From Alistipes_A hominis (GTDB lineage: Bacteria; Bacteroidota; Bacteroidia; Bacteroidales; Rikenellaceae): a stretch of DNA of 64,000 nt. The stretch is taken from NCBI RefSeq assembly GCF_014288115.1, contig NZ_JACOOK010000001.1:372001-436000 (forward strand), written 5' to 3'. This document shows, one piece after another, positions 17,867 to 23,729 of the stretch. The notes beneath the pieces were generated by a model, which saw nothing but the letters and a program-made list of their open reading frames with translations, ran no database searches and was not told the origin of the DNA. Numbering within the stretch: the stretch's first letter is position 1; every line of letters begins with the position of its first letter. Both the position numbers and the translations under genes were made by a program.

Positions 17867-19564
17867 ATGGGAACTGAACTACCCTACCTCGTCAAAACAC
17901 AGATTTGTCTCGCAGCGTTCTGGATCGTCTACCGGCTGTTGTTCGCATGCGACAAGGCATTCGCACGCAACCGGGCCTACCTGCTGCTGACAGTAGCGGC
18001 GGCTTTTGTCATTCCGGCGCTTTCCGTTCCGGTATGGACGCCGGAGGCAACCGGAGGAGAACCGTACGGTTTCCGCATTCCGGCCGAGATCTTCACCGGA
18101 ATACAACCCGAAACACTCCCCGGCTCCCGACCGGGCGGTATTCCGCAGGGACTCCGACTGTTTTGCTACGCAGGCAATCTGATCATGCTGCTGGCGTTAT
18201 CGGCAGGCGGATTCCGGCTGTGGAGAATCACCCGTCGCGCCACGCTGCTACAACCGGGCAAAATCCGTATTTACGGCCTCAACATGCAGGGTTCCGCCTT
18301 CACCTTCTTCAATCGCATCTATATCAACGAACTGGGAACGAAGCCGCAGGACATCGCGCAGATCGTCGCGCACGAGACGCACCATGCGAGGCTGCGCCAC
18401 AGTTGGGACATTCTGCTGTCGTCCGTACTGCGGATTCTATTCTGGTGGAATCCGTTCGTGTGGCTGTGGGAACGTTCGCTCAGAGAGGTGCACGAGTTCC
18501 AGGCCGACGATGCGGTACTGAACAACGGTTTCGATTCGGAACAATACATCGCGCTGATCCTCGGAGGACTTACCGTCATCCGTCCGGAGTTTGTCAGCGG
18601 GTTCTGTTATTCACTCATCAAAAAACGCCTTATCATGATCGCTCGAAACAAACAAAAACGCCGGTCGAAATTCAGAATTTTGCTGGCATTACCGCTAACC
18701 GCGCTCCTGACGGTTTGCTTTTCCTTTACCGAACGCCCGGTACGGCAATCCGTACTTACGGAGACCGCCGACACCGAACAACCGTACTCTCCGAACAACG
18801 GGGAAAGCCCCCAGAGGTTATCCGCCGTGCAACAAACGTCCTCTTCCTCCGCAACCGGGACGAATGGCGGAAATGCGATCGCACCGACCTCCCCCGCGCT
18901 GCCGCCTTCGACAGCCGATGAACAGAACGAAAAAAACGCAGCGCGCCCGACCGTTTCGAAACAACCGGAACAGCCTACCGAGACATCGCAAAACGCCCGG
19001 GAGCATACGACCGATACGGCATCCCGTACGACTGCGTTCGACAGGCAATCGACCGATCTGATCAAACAAGCCAATGCTTTGGCCTCCCGTACGGCTGAGC
19101 TCAATAGACAATCGGCCCAGTTGGCCCATGCATTGACAAACAACCTCTCGTCCGAACAAACCCGTTCCATAGCATCCCGTATGGCTGCGCTCAACAGGCA
19201 ATCGGCCAATCTGTCCCATGCGCTGGCCAGCCGAATGGCAAGATTTTCAGACTCAACAAACAGAGCCTCTTCCGATACTTCAATATTCGGGAAACCCCGC
19301 CCCATCATTCTCATCGACGAGAAAGAAGTAGACAATATCAAGGGACTGAATCCAAACGACGTCGAAACGGTATCGGTGCTCAAAGACCCGACGCTTGTGG
19401 GCGTCTACGGCGACAGAGGCAAAAACGGAGTGATTCTAATCAAGACCAAATCCCTGTCGAAAAACTCCCGCGTCAAAATCGTAGAGATACCCGCCGTCAT
19501 AACGTCTGATCGATCCGATAAGCCTGCTCGAAATCCGGAAGAAAACGAAAAACCGGAAAAATAA
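17867..19564 (+). CDS. M56 (BlaR1-type) membrane metallopeptidase with C-terminal TonB-plug-like segment
   Basis: This 565-residue protein has N-terminal membrane helices (about 10-50 and 95-115), zinc motif HETHH (169-173), then FWWNPFVWLWERSLREVHEFQADD, the canonical M56 core, and another membrane segment near 270-285. A low-complexity Ser/Thr/Gln/Ala region follows with near-repeats ASRTAELNRQSAQLAHAL and ASRMAALNRQSANLSHAL (about 400-460). The C-terminus (about 480-528) resembles a TonB-receptor plug (VETVSVLKDPTLVGVYGDRG, then GVILIKTK). It probably senses an envelope signal and inactivates the upstream BlaI repressor. No penicillin-binding sensor domain is visible. Confidence 0.82.
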   Translation: MGTELPYLVKTQICLAAFWIVYRLLFACDKAFARNRAYLLLTVAAAFVIPALSVPVWTPEATGGEPYGFRIPAEIFTGIQPETLPGSRPGGIPQGLRLFCYAGNLIMLLALSAGGFRLWRITRRATLLQPGKIRIYGLNMQGSAFTFFNRIYINELGTKPQDIAQIVAHETHHARLRHSWDILLSSVLRILFWWNPFVWLWERSLREVHEFQADDAVLNNGFDSEQYIALILGGLTVIRPEFVSGFCYSLIKKRLIMIARNKQKRRSKFRILLALPLTALLTVCFSFTERPVRQSVLTETADTEQPYSPNNGESPQRLSAVQQTSSSSATGTNGGNAIAPTSPALPPSTADEQNEKNAARPTVSKQPEQPTETSQNAREHTTDTASRTTAFDRQSTDLIKQANALASRTAELNRQSAQLAHALTNNLSSEQTRSIASRMAALNRQSANLSHALASRMARFSDSTNRASSDTSIFGKPRPIILIDEKEVDNIKGLNPNDVETVSVLKDPTLVGVYGDRGKNGVILIKTKSLSKNSRVKIVEIPAVITSDRSDKPARNPEENEKPEK

Positions 19565-19604
19565 ATACCCGAACATTTAAAAAGAATCGAACCCCAAGAC
19601 AAAC

Positions 19605-19626
19605 CGCGGGACAAAGATAACCGGAA
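19605..19626 (+). repeat. Left copy of the 22-bp island inverted repeat
   Basis: Exact inverted match to 23655-23676. It includes a leftward -7 box (CAAAGATA on +, 19612-19619), with TTTG on the minus strand at 19642-19645 as a possible -33 element. Confidence 0.85.
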
Positions 19627-19673
19627 TTTCCAGTCCCTTTACAAATTCGGGATAGTGGCAATGTAACGCAAAT

Positions 19674-19690
19674 ATCACTACAATAGTGAT
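19674..19690. repeat. Short palindrome in left island end
   Basis: ATCACTA (19674-19680) and TAGTGAT (19684-19690) are separated by CAA. It may be a protein-binding site for recombination accessory factors. Confidence 0.5.
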
Positions 19691-19759
19691 TTAGCAATAT
19701 TTTGTCAGAGGTTACAAAGCGGTCAAACCGCATGAAAAGGCATAGTTCGGAAAGAGTTG

Positions 19760-19777
19760 CGTTACCAAATCGTTACC
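19760..19777 (+). repeat. Candidate left attachment-site repeat
   Basis: CGTTACCAAATCGTTACC matches 23568-23585 in direct orientation at 16 of 18 positions. The spacing across the island is consistent with attL/attR or arm-type sites. Confidence 0.4.
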
Positions 19778-19849
19778 GCGGCTTTTTCCGAATTTGCCAT
19801 TTTAATGTATTGTTTTTCAGTGTTTTGCGCCTTGTTTCACGGCACCGAA

Positions 19850-19891
19850 TAACTCTAATCAACGTAATTTTGTACTAAACAATTAGAGTTA
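19850..19891. promoter_or_regulatory. Inverted repeat around the integrase promoter
   Basis: TAACTCTAAT (19850-19859) and ATTAGAGTTA (19882-19891) are a perfect 10-bp inverted repeat with a 22-nt spacer. The spacer holds the -7 box TAATTTTG (19865-19872), and the right arm ends on the A of the integrase ATG. A repressor or the integrase itself could bind both arms; this is inference. Confidence 0.65.
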
Positions 19892-21117
19892 TGGCACGCA
19901 GCACATTCAAAGTCCTTTTCTACCTGAAAAGGCGGAACGAGAAAAACGGCAAAGTCCCTGTTATGGGGCGCATTACGGTCAACGGGACGATCTCGCAGTT
20001 TAGCTGTAAGCTAAACGTTCGTCCGGCGTTATGGGACACCGAAGCGAACAAGGCATCCGGCAAGAGCGTCGAGGCGCAGCGGATCAACGAGAAACTGGAG
20101 AACATCAAGACCAACATCGGCAAGCAGTACCAGCGCATCTGCGACCGGGACAGTTACGTTACCGCCGAAAAGGTAAAAAACGCATGGCTGGGCATGGGCG
20201 GCGAATGCAAACTGCTATTGCAGACCTTCGATGAATATCTTGTTGCGTTTGAAAAACGTGTCGGCAAAGATCGTTCTCCGAGTACACTCGAAAATATTCA
20301 AAGAGCACGCAAGTACCTTGCGGAATTTCTCGAAGAAGAATATCATCTGTCCGATATCCCGTTTGGGGAGTTGAAAGGGGAATTCATCGAGGAATTCGCC
20401 GTCTTTCTCTCGAATAAACGCAACCTCATGTCCGGCACGATAGAAACCCCGGTCGGCAAACTGCATCGTATGACCTACACGGCTGTTAAAAACGGTTGGA
20501 TCGCCGCCGATCCGTTTGCGGGATACAAGTATAAGGTGGTGCATCGTGATCGTCGTTTCCTCACGGAAACCGAATTGCAAGCCGTGATGAAAGTGTATGT
20601 ACCCAACTATAAAACGGCGATTGTCAGGGATATATTCGTATTCTGCTGTTTTACGGGCATGGCCTACTCGGACGTGAAGAAACTGACGCACGCCGATATT
20701 CACACGGACGGGAACGGGGAAATGTGGATTATCGACAACCGCGCCAAAACGGGGACGCAGTTCCGGGTAAAACTATTGCCCGTGGCCCGTCAGCTTGTCG
20801 AGCGGTACAGCCGTTTGTCGCTTCCGGGCGGCGTGGTGTTTCCCGTCAAGGACGATAATTCGATGAACATGTCCCTGCGCCATGTGGCCCGGCACGCCGG
20901 ACTGTCATTCTATCCCACCACCCACACCGCGCGGCATACGTTCGCGACGACCGTAACGCTCTCGCAGGGCGTTCCGCTTGAAACCGTGTCGAAAATGTTA
21001 GGGCACAAGCACATTACCACGACGCAGATCTACGCCAAAATCACGAACGACAAGATCGGGCGGGACATGAGCGCATTGGAGGCCAAGATCGGCGACAAGT
21101 TCAGCATGGCCCGATAA
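19891..21117 (+). CDS. Tyrosine recombinase / site-specific integrase, Bacteroidota type
   Basis: This 408-residue protein has an arm-binding-like N-terminus (FKVLFYLKRRNEKNGKVPVMG), a SAM-like core-binding domain (about 115-200) and a C-terminal catalytic domain. Catalytic residues seen are the Lys near 286 (RAKTGTQ), H345 and R348 (HTARH), H372 (LGHKH) and nucleophile Y381. The usual first arginine is missing: the segment reads FTGMAYSDV with Ala258 in that place, as in relatives of the CTnDOT integrase, which also lack it. It is probably the recombinase acting on the island ends. Codon use looks similar to neighbours. Confidence 0.9.
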   Translation: MARSTFKVLFYLKRRNEKNGKVPVMGRITVNGTISQFSCKLNVRPALWDTEANKASGKSVEAQRINEKLENIKTNIGKQYQRICDRDSYVTAEKVKNAWLGMGGECKLLLQTFDEYLVAFEKRVGKDRSPSTLENIQRARKYLAEFLEEEYHLSDIPFGELKGEFIEEFAVFLSNKRNLMSGTIETPVGKLHRMTYTAVKNGWIAADPFAGYKYKVVHRDRRFLTETELQAVMKVYVPNYKTAIVRDIFVFCCFTGMAYSDVKKLTHADIHTDGNGEMWIIDNRAKTGTQFRVKLLPVARQLVERYSRLSLPGGVVFPVKDDNSMNMSLRHVARHAGLSFYPTTHTARHTFATTVTLSQGVPLETVSKMLGHKHITTTQIYAKITNDKIGRDMSALEAKIGDKFSMAR

Positions 21118-21128
21118 GCGGCAGGGAA

Positions 21129-21180
21129 AAAGGGACGGGGGTTCCGGGATCGCTGAAAATCCCGGAACCCCCGTCCCTTT
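21129..21180. terminator. Very strong bidirectional terminator stem
   Basis: A perfect 22-bp stem, 21129-21150 with 21159-21180, encloses an 8-nt loop. AAA/TTT runs at its base give T-tracts in either direction. It lies between the convergent integrase and nucleotidyltransferase-HEPN genes. Confidence 0.85.
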
Positions 21181-21195
21181 CATTGGCCGCCGGGC

Positions 21196-22209
21196 CTATG
21201 GTTCGTCCGGCTCGTCCTGCCGGGCCAGTTCGTTGTAGAGGTCGATCCGTTGCATACAGACTTTTTCAACGATGCTTTGCATCCGCTCCACACGGTCGAG
21301 ATGCTGTTCCAGTTCGGTTACATGGATAAAGAACGAAGAATCGTACCGGGCATTGATGATAAACCGCCTGAGACAAGGCAGCGTGTGAATCGGAGTGAAG
21401 CTGTCCGATTCAAACAATAAAAACAGTTCCGCCGACAGAGTGCGCGTTCTTTCGTGCAGAATCATCACGTCGCGCGTGTCGAAATCGAAACCGTGATAAA
21501 CCCGAAACAGCACCTGAAAAAAATAGACGGCGGCTTGCGCGGTGGCGAATGCGGCCTGCCGGATTTTGTTCTCGGTAAGCGCCGTACCCGCCTGCTCCAG
21601 AAACTGGTCTCCGAGTGACATGAATGTAGTGTAATAGTGTTTTGCATTGCATGCTGCCTCAGAGAAAGGATATGGCCTTTTCGGTCGTTTGAATTTGTGG
21701 CGGTCGCTGCAGTAGAGCAGCACCCCCTCTTTTCGCGCCAGATAGAACAGCGGAGAGGACTGCGAAACGACATAGTTAGCGGCATACATATAGATATTGA
21801 GATAGGGCGCACCGTGTCCCGCGCCGGGCATTTTCATTTTCAGGTAACGTCTCACATCGAGCCAATTATACTGCGGTGTGTCGTGGGTGGCGATCAGCAA
21901 ATCGTAGCTGAGCGCGTCGCTGTGAGGCGTACCGCCCGCCATCGAGCCGAAAAGCAGGATATAGGCCGGGTCTAACAGTTCGCTCAGGCATTGGGCGATG
22001 CGTGCGACTACCCCCGGATCGTAGAGCCTCGGAGTTTCGGTGGCCGGAGGTTCCGGCATCGGCGGCGTGTCGTTCGGGACGGGTTCCATCGTTTCGGCGG
22101 TTGGTTCCGGTTCCGATGTCGCGGGGACTGTCAGGGTCAGCGGTCGGAGTTGTTCCGCTTGCGTGTTTTGTCCGGGTTGCGTTTGCCCGGTTATTTCGTT
22201 CGTTTCCAT
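21196..22209 (-). CDS. Nucleotidyltransferase-HEPN fusion protein
   Basis: This 337-residue protein begins with a Pro/Glu/Thr-rich tail of about 60 residues. A minimal nucleotidyltransferase-like domain follows (LLFGSMAGGTPHSDALSYDLL, with GS near 87-88). The usual DxD is SYD, so one catalytic aspartate is replaced. The C-terminal half is helical and HEPN-like, with RDVMILH (about 245-251) matching an RX4-6H motif whose second residue is acidic. MNT and HEPN proteins often form toxin-antitoxin or defence pairs; here both lie in one chain. A regulatory or defence role within the island is inference; it could equally be a domesticated cargo protein. Confidence 0.7.
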   Translation of the reverse strand: METNEITGQTQPGQNTQAEQLRPLTLTVPATSEPEPTAETMEPVPNDTPPMPEPPATETPRLYDPGVVARIAQCLSELLDPAYILLFGSMAGGTPHSDALSYDLLIATHDTPQYNWLDVRRYLKMKMPGAGHGAPYLNIYMYAANYVVSQSSPLFYLARKEGVLLYCSDRHKFKRPKRPYPFSEAACNAKHYYTTFMSLGDQFLEQAGTALTENKIRQAAFATAQAAVYFFQVLFRVYHGFDFDTRDVMILHERTRTLSAELFLLFESDSFTPIHTLPCLRRFIINARYDSSFFIHVTELEQHLDRVERMQSIVEKVCMQRIDLYNELARQDEPDEP

Positions 22210-22400
22210 GTGGTCGATTGTTAAAATGTTGACAATAAAGATTTAACCCTTGCCGTGCCGTAAGGCGCGGAAAAGACAATAACGGTTTGACCGACAATGT
22301 TTTGTCAGTTTAGCAGATGGAAACGGAAACGGGATAAACGATTGCGGGGCATGTGCCCGCCTTGTCTGGCCTTACGGCTTGTCTGTACCGGAGTACGGAC

Positions 22401-22456
22401 GGATGGTGTTGTTCGCATAATAATTAAAATATACGCAGCTGCGAACAACATCATCC
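22401..22456. repeat. 17-bp inverted repeat with AT-rich 22-nt loop
   Basis: Arms 22401-22417 (GGATGGTGTTGTTCGCA) and 22440-22456 pair over all 17 positions with one G-T wobble. The core TTGTTCGCA occurs again at 22576-22584. The 22-nt spacer equals that of the repeat around the integrase promoter. In the leftward leader of the HEPN gene it would form a long stem. Confidence 0.65.
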
Positions 22457-22461
22457 CCATT

Positions 22462-22545
22462 TTTCAGGTTCCAAAGTGTGCCGTTCGCGGGTCGCTAAAC
22501 CCCAACGGCTCTGCGCATACCTTTTTGAGTATGTTGCACCTGAAA
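22462..22545 (-). ncRNA. Candidate three-way-junction RNA in the HEPN gene leader
   Basis: TTTCAGGT (22462-22469) pairs with ACCTGAAA (22538-22545) and encloses two hairpins. One is GCCGTT (22480-22485) with AACGGC (22504-22509), topped by GGG/CCC. The other is CATAC/GTATG around 22517-22534. Together they give a compact three-way junction. It lies about 250-340 nt upstream of the HEPN gene start, downstream of a leftward promoter. A cis-regulatory or small RNA role is inferred from structure only. Confidence 0.4.
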
Positions 22546-22588
22546 CCATTTCGTGAAAAATGGCTTGCTATGATATTGTTCGCAGGAG

Positions 22589-22596
22589 CAAAGATA
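22589..22596 (-). promoter_or_regulatory. Leftward -7 box feeding the HEPN gene leader
   Basis: The minus strand reads TATCTTTG, with TTTG at 22614-22617 as a possible -33 box (17-nt spacer, slightly short). Transcription would start near 22582 and give a leader of about 370 nt before the ATG at 22209. Confidence 0.55.
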
Positions 22597-22827
22597 CGAA
22601 AAAACCGGATAAACAAACGGTAAAGGCAGTAAAATAAAGCGGGGCCGCCTGAATCCCCGCCCAGCTATGTGGCCACGCCGCTAGTCCCTCCCCCCCCTTA
22701 TCCCCGACTGAACCCCGTCCCGTTTCCGACCGTACCCCGGCGTGAGCTTCGATGCTACACGTCCCGCACTCGCCGTCCCTTGCCTCCGCCGACTCCACGC
22801 GGCGGGGCAACCGGGGCAGCTTCGGCG

Positions 22828-22855
22828 TGCCGTGAACGGGGCTAACGCCCCGGCA
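22828..22855. repeat. Hairpin in GC-rich block
   Basis: CGGGGC (22837-22842) pairs with GCCCCG (22847-22852) over TAAC. TGCC (22828-22831) and GGCA (22852-22855) extend it beyond a bulge. Confidence 0.6.
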
Positions 22856-22880
22856 TCGAACGCTCCCGAAAACGGAAGAA

Positions 22881-22948
22881 GCAAGGTTGTACCCGGAGGC
22901 CCTCGAAACCCCCATTCGGGGGCTTCTCGGACGCTCCGGCAACCTTGC
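22881..22948. repeat. Long composite hairpin in GC-rich block
   Basis: GCAAGGTTG (22881-22889) pairs with CAACCTTGC (22940-22948). After a 3-nt bulge CCGGAG (22893-22898) pairs with CTCCGG (22934-22939). CCCCC/GGGGG (22909-22913 with 22918-22922) caps it around ATTC. Confidence 0.7.
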
Positions 22949-22973
22949 CCTGCGGGGCTGTCCCGCCCGACGC

Positions 22974-23076
22974 GCTCCCTGCGGTCGCACGCCGGAACAT
23001 CCCCCGCTCCCGTCGGTCGCAGGGGATTCGAGACTCTCGGCGTCTGCGACACCGGCGGACGGCTCCCGTCGGTCGC
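22974..23076 (+). repeat. Three copies of a 15-bp direct repeat
   Basis: GCTCCCGTCGGTCGC occurs exactly at 23006-23020 and 23062-23076. A variant (TG for GT) lies at 22974-22988. The spacings of 32 and 56 nt are not regular enough for a CRISPR array. Confidence 0.7.
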
Positions 23077-23287
23077 CCGCCCGCTAACTGAAGACAAAAG
23101 AGCATTGACAGACGATTGCGCGGCCAACGAAAGCACAAAAGCTGTACAAGGTACACAACCCCGCACGATTCTGTCATGCGATACAGGCGCTTTAAAATGC
23201 GGGAAACGTGCCTAAGATAGACTTATCGTTCTAGGTACGGGAAAGTCAGTGAAATAGGAGAATACAGTCTCCCTTTCCAACCGACCG

Positions 23288-23318
23288 CAAAGATACAGAT
23301 TCGGGGGATAAGGCGCAA
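23288..23318 (-). promoter_or_regulatory. Leftward promoter of the structured block
   Basis: On the minus strand TTG (CAA at 23316-23318 on +) and TATCTTTG (23288-23295) are separated by 20 nt, a good Bacteroidota promoter. The -33 part lies inside the adjoining 73-nt hairpin, so a cruciform or bound protein could affect it. Confidence 0.6.
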
Positions 23319-23369
23319 GGCTATACAAGCGCCCGTACCGGGCGGCCTTGCATCTTATCCCCCGAATCT
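23297..23369. repeat. 73-nt hairpin with 25-bp arms
   Basis: Arms 23297-23321 and 23345-23369 pair at 24 of 25 positions counting one G-T wobble. An inner 6-bp stem CGCCCG/CGGGCG (23330-23335, 23339-23344) caps it. The arms read AGATTCGGGGGATAAG outward. It may be a terminator for leftward transcription arriving from the right, a cruciform, or an ssDNA site. Confidence 0.8.
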
Positions 23370-23508
23370 TTGGGCTGGTCGCTACCGATGGGAAAGGGAG
23401 GATCGTGTGCAAATACTTTCCGATCATGCCCTCTGTGCCGGAACCGAAATATCCCCGGAAATCCCGTAAAAACCAAACAGAAACATTGGTTTTGTCTGTG
23501 TTTTTTCG

Positions 23509-23516
23509 TATCTTTG
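23509..23516 (+). promoter_or_regulatory. Orphan rightward -7 box
   Basis: TATCTTTG with TTG at 23486-23488 (20-nt spacer). It points to the island right end and the dipeptidase gene; no gene starts immediately downstream. Confidence 0.4.
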
Positions 23517-23567
23517 TATCAGTTATTTGAGGTTGTGAACATCGACGCACAAAACGGAAAATAGTAC

Positions 23568-23585
23568 CGTTGCCAACTCGTTACC
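23568..23585 (+). repeat. Candidate right attachment-site repeat
   Basis: CGTTGCCAACTCGTTACC is a near-copy of 19760-19777. The sub-sequence CAACTCGTT occurs again at 23621-23629, and GTGCAAC/GTTGCAC (23603-23609, 23627-23633) forms a stem beside it. Confidence 0.4.
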
Positions 23586-23654
23586 TCATCCCGTCAAAAA
23601 AAGTGCAACAAGTCTTTTATCAACTCGTTGCACTATTTTAAGGTTACCGGCTTG

Positions 23655-23676
23655 TTCCGGTTATCTTTGTCCCGCG
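23655..23676 (-). repeat. Right copy of the 22-bp island inverted repeat
   Basis: Exact reverse complement of 19605-19626. Its rightward -7 box TATCTTTG (23662-23669) is the only promoter-like element close to the dipeptidase gene. Confidence 0.85.
23662..23669 (+). promoter_or_regulatory. -7 box for the dipeptidase gene, inside the inverted repeat
   Basis: TATCTTTG lies 60 nt before the ATG at 23730. No TTG or TTTG is seen 18-23 nt upstream, whereas the left copy has TTTG at a suitable distance. Inversion of the island could therefore change promoter strength. Confidence 0.6.
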
Positions 23677-23729
23677 TTCCGATACGGCATCGTACCGGCA
23701 TATACGACACGACACAAAGCGAAAAGACC

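Larger units (their letters stand above)
19565..19890. other. Left end of accessory island, non-coding
   Basis: No gene is seen in these 326 nt. They hold the left 22-bp inverted repeat (19605-19626), an ATCACTA/TAGTGAT palindrome (19674-19690), GTAACGCAA (19663-19671) paired with TTGCGTTAC (19757-19765), one copy of the candidate att repeat (19760-19777) and the integrase promoter region. The density of paired short repeats is typical of recombinase arm and core sites. Confidence 0.6.
22620..23281 (-). ncRNA. Candidate structured GC-rich RNA transcribed leftward
   Basis: Directly left of a leftward promoter (23288-23318) lies a GC-rich block with no credible protein. It contains hairpins at 22639-22660 (GCGGGG/CCCCGC), 22828-22855 and a long stem at 22881-22948, plus three copies of a GCTCCC..CGGTCGC 15-mer. 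The next promoter lies at its far end. I infer a structured RNA of several hundred nt. An ssDNA origin or recombination structure is an alternative. Confidence 0.4.
19605..23676. mobile_element. Candidate recombinase-encoded island bounded by 22-bp inverted repeats
   Basis: A 22-bp sequence (CGCGGGACAAAG followed by ATAACCGGAA) at 19605-19626 recurs as its exact reverse complement at 23655-23676. Between them lie a tyrosine recombinase gene, a nucleotidyltransferase-HEPN gene and about 1.4 kb of structured non-coding DNA. No conjugation, mobilisation or replication gene is present. The boundary repeat is seen directly; that the segment inverts or moves is inference. Confidence 0.6.
22210..23729. 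other. Long structured non-coding region of the island
   Basis: About 1.5 kb without a convincing gene. Open frames here (for example 22742-23215) lack recognisable domains and overlap strong hairpins. The region holds a structured segment at 22401-22545, a GC-rich block at 22620-23110 with several hairpins and a three-copy 15-mer, a 73-nt hairpin at 23297-23369, leftward promoters at 22589-22596 and 23288-23318, a rightward box at 23509-23516, the right att-like repeat and the right island end. This organisation looks like RNA-coding or recombination DNA, not protein-coding. Confidence 0.55.

Noticed and set aside
17867..19564. Beta-lactam resistance operon (blaI-blaR1)
   Set aside because: The sensor lacks a penicillin-binding C-terminal domain and no beta-lactamase or PBP2a gene is adjacent.
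22297..22623. Open frame of 108 codons left of the island GC block
   Set aside because: Low-quality composition and no family; it covers the 17-bp inverted repeat and the three-way junction on the opposite strand.
22974..23076. Three 15-bp repeats as a CRISPR array
   Set aside because: Spacings of 32 and 56 nt are irregular, only three units exist, one is imperfect, and no cas gene is nearby.
22742..23215. Open frame of 157 codons in the GC-rich island block
   Set aside because: Proline/arginine-rich, no recognisable domain, no start signal, and it overlaps several hairpins and a repeated 15-mer. Equally long frames run on the other strand, as expected for GC-rich non-coding DNA.
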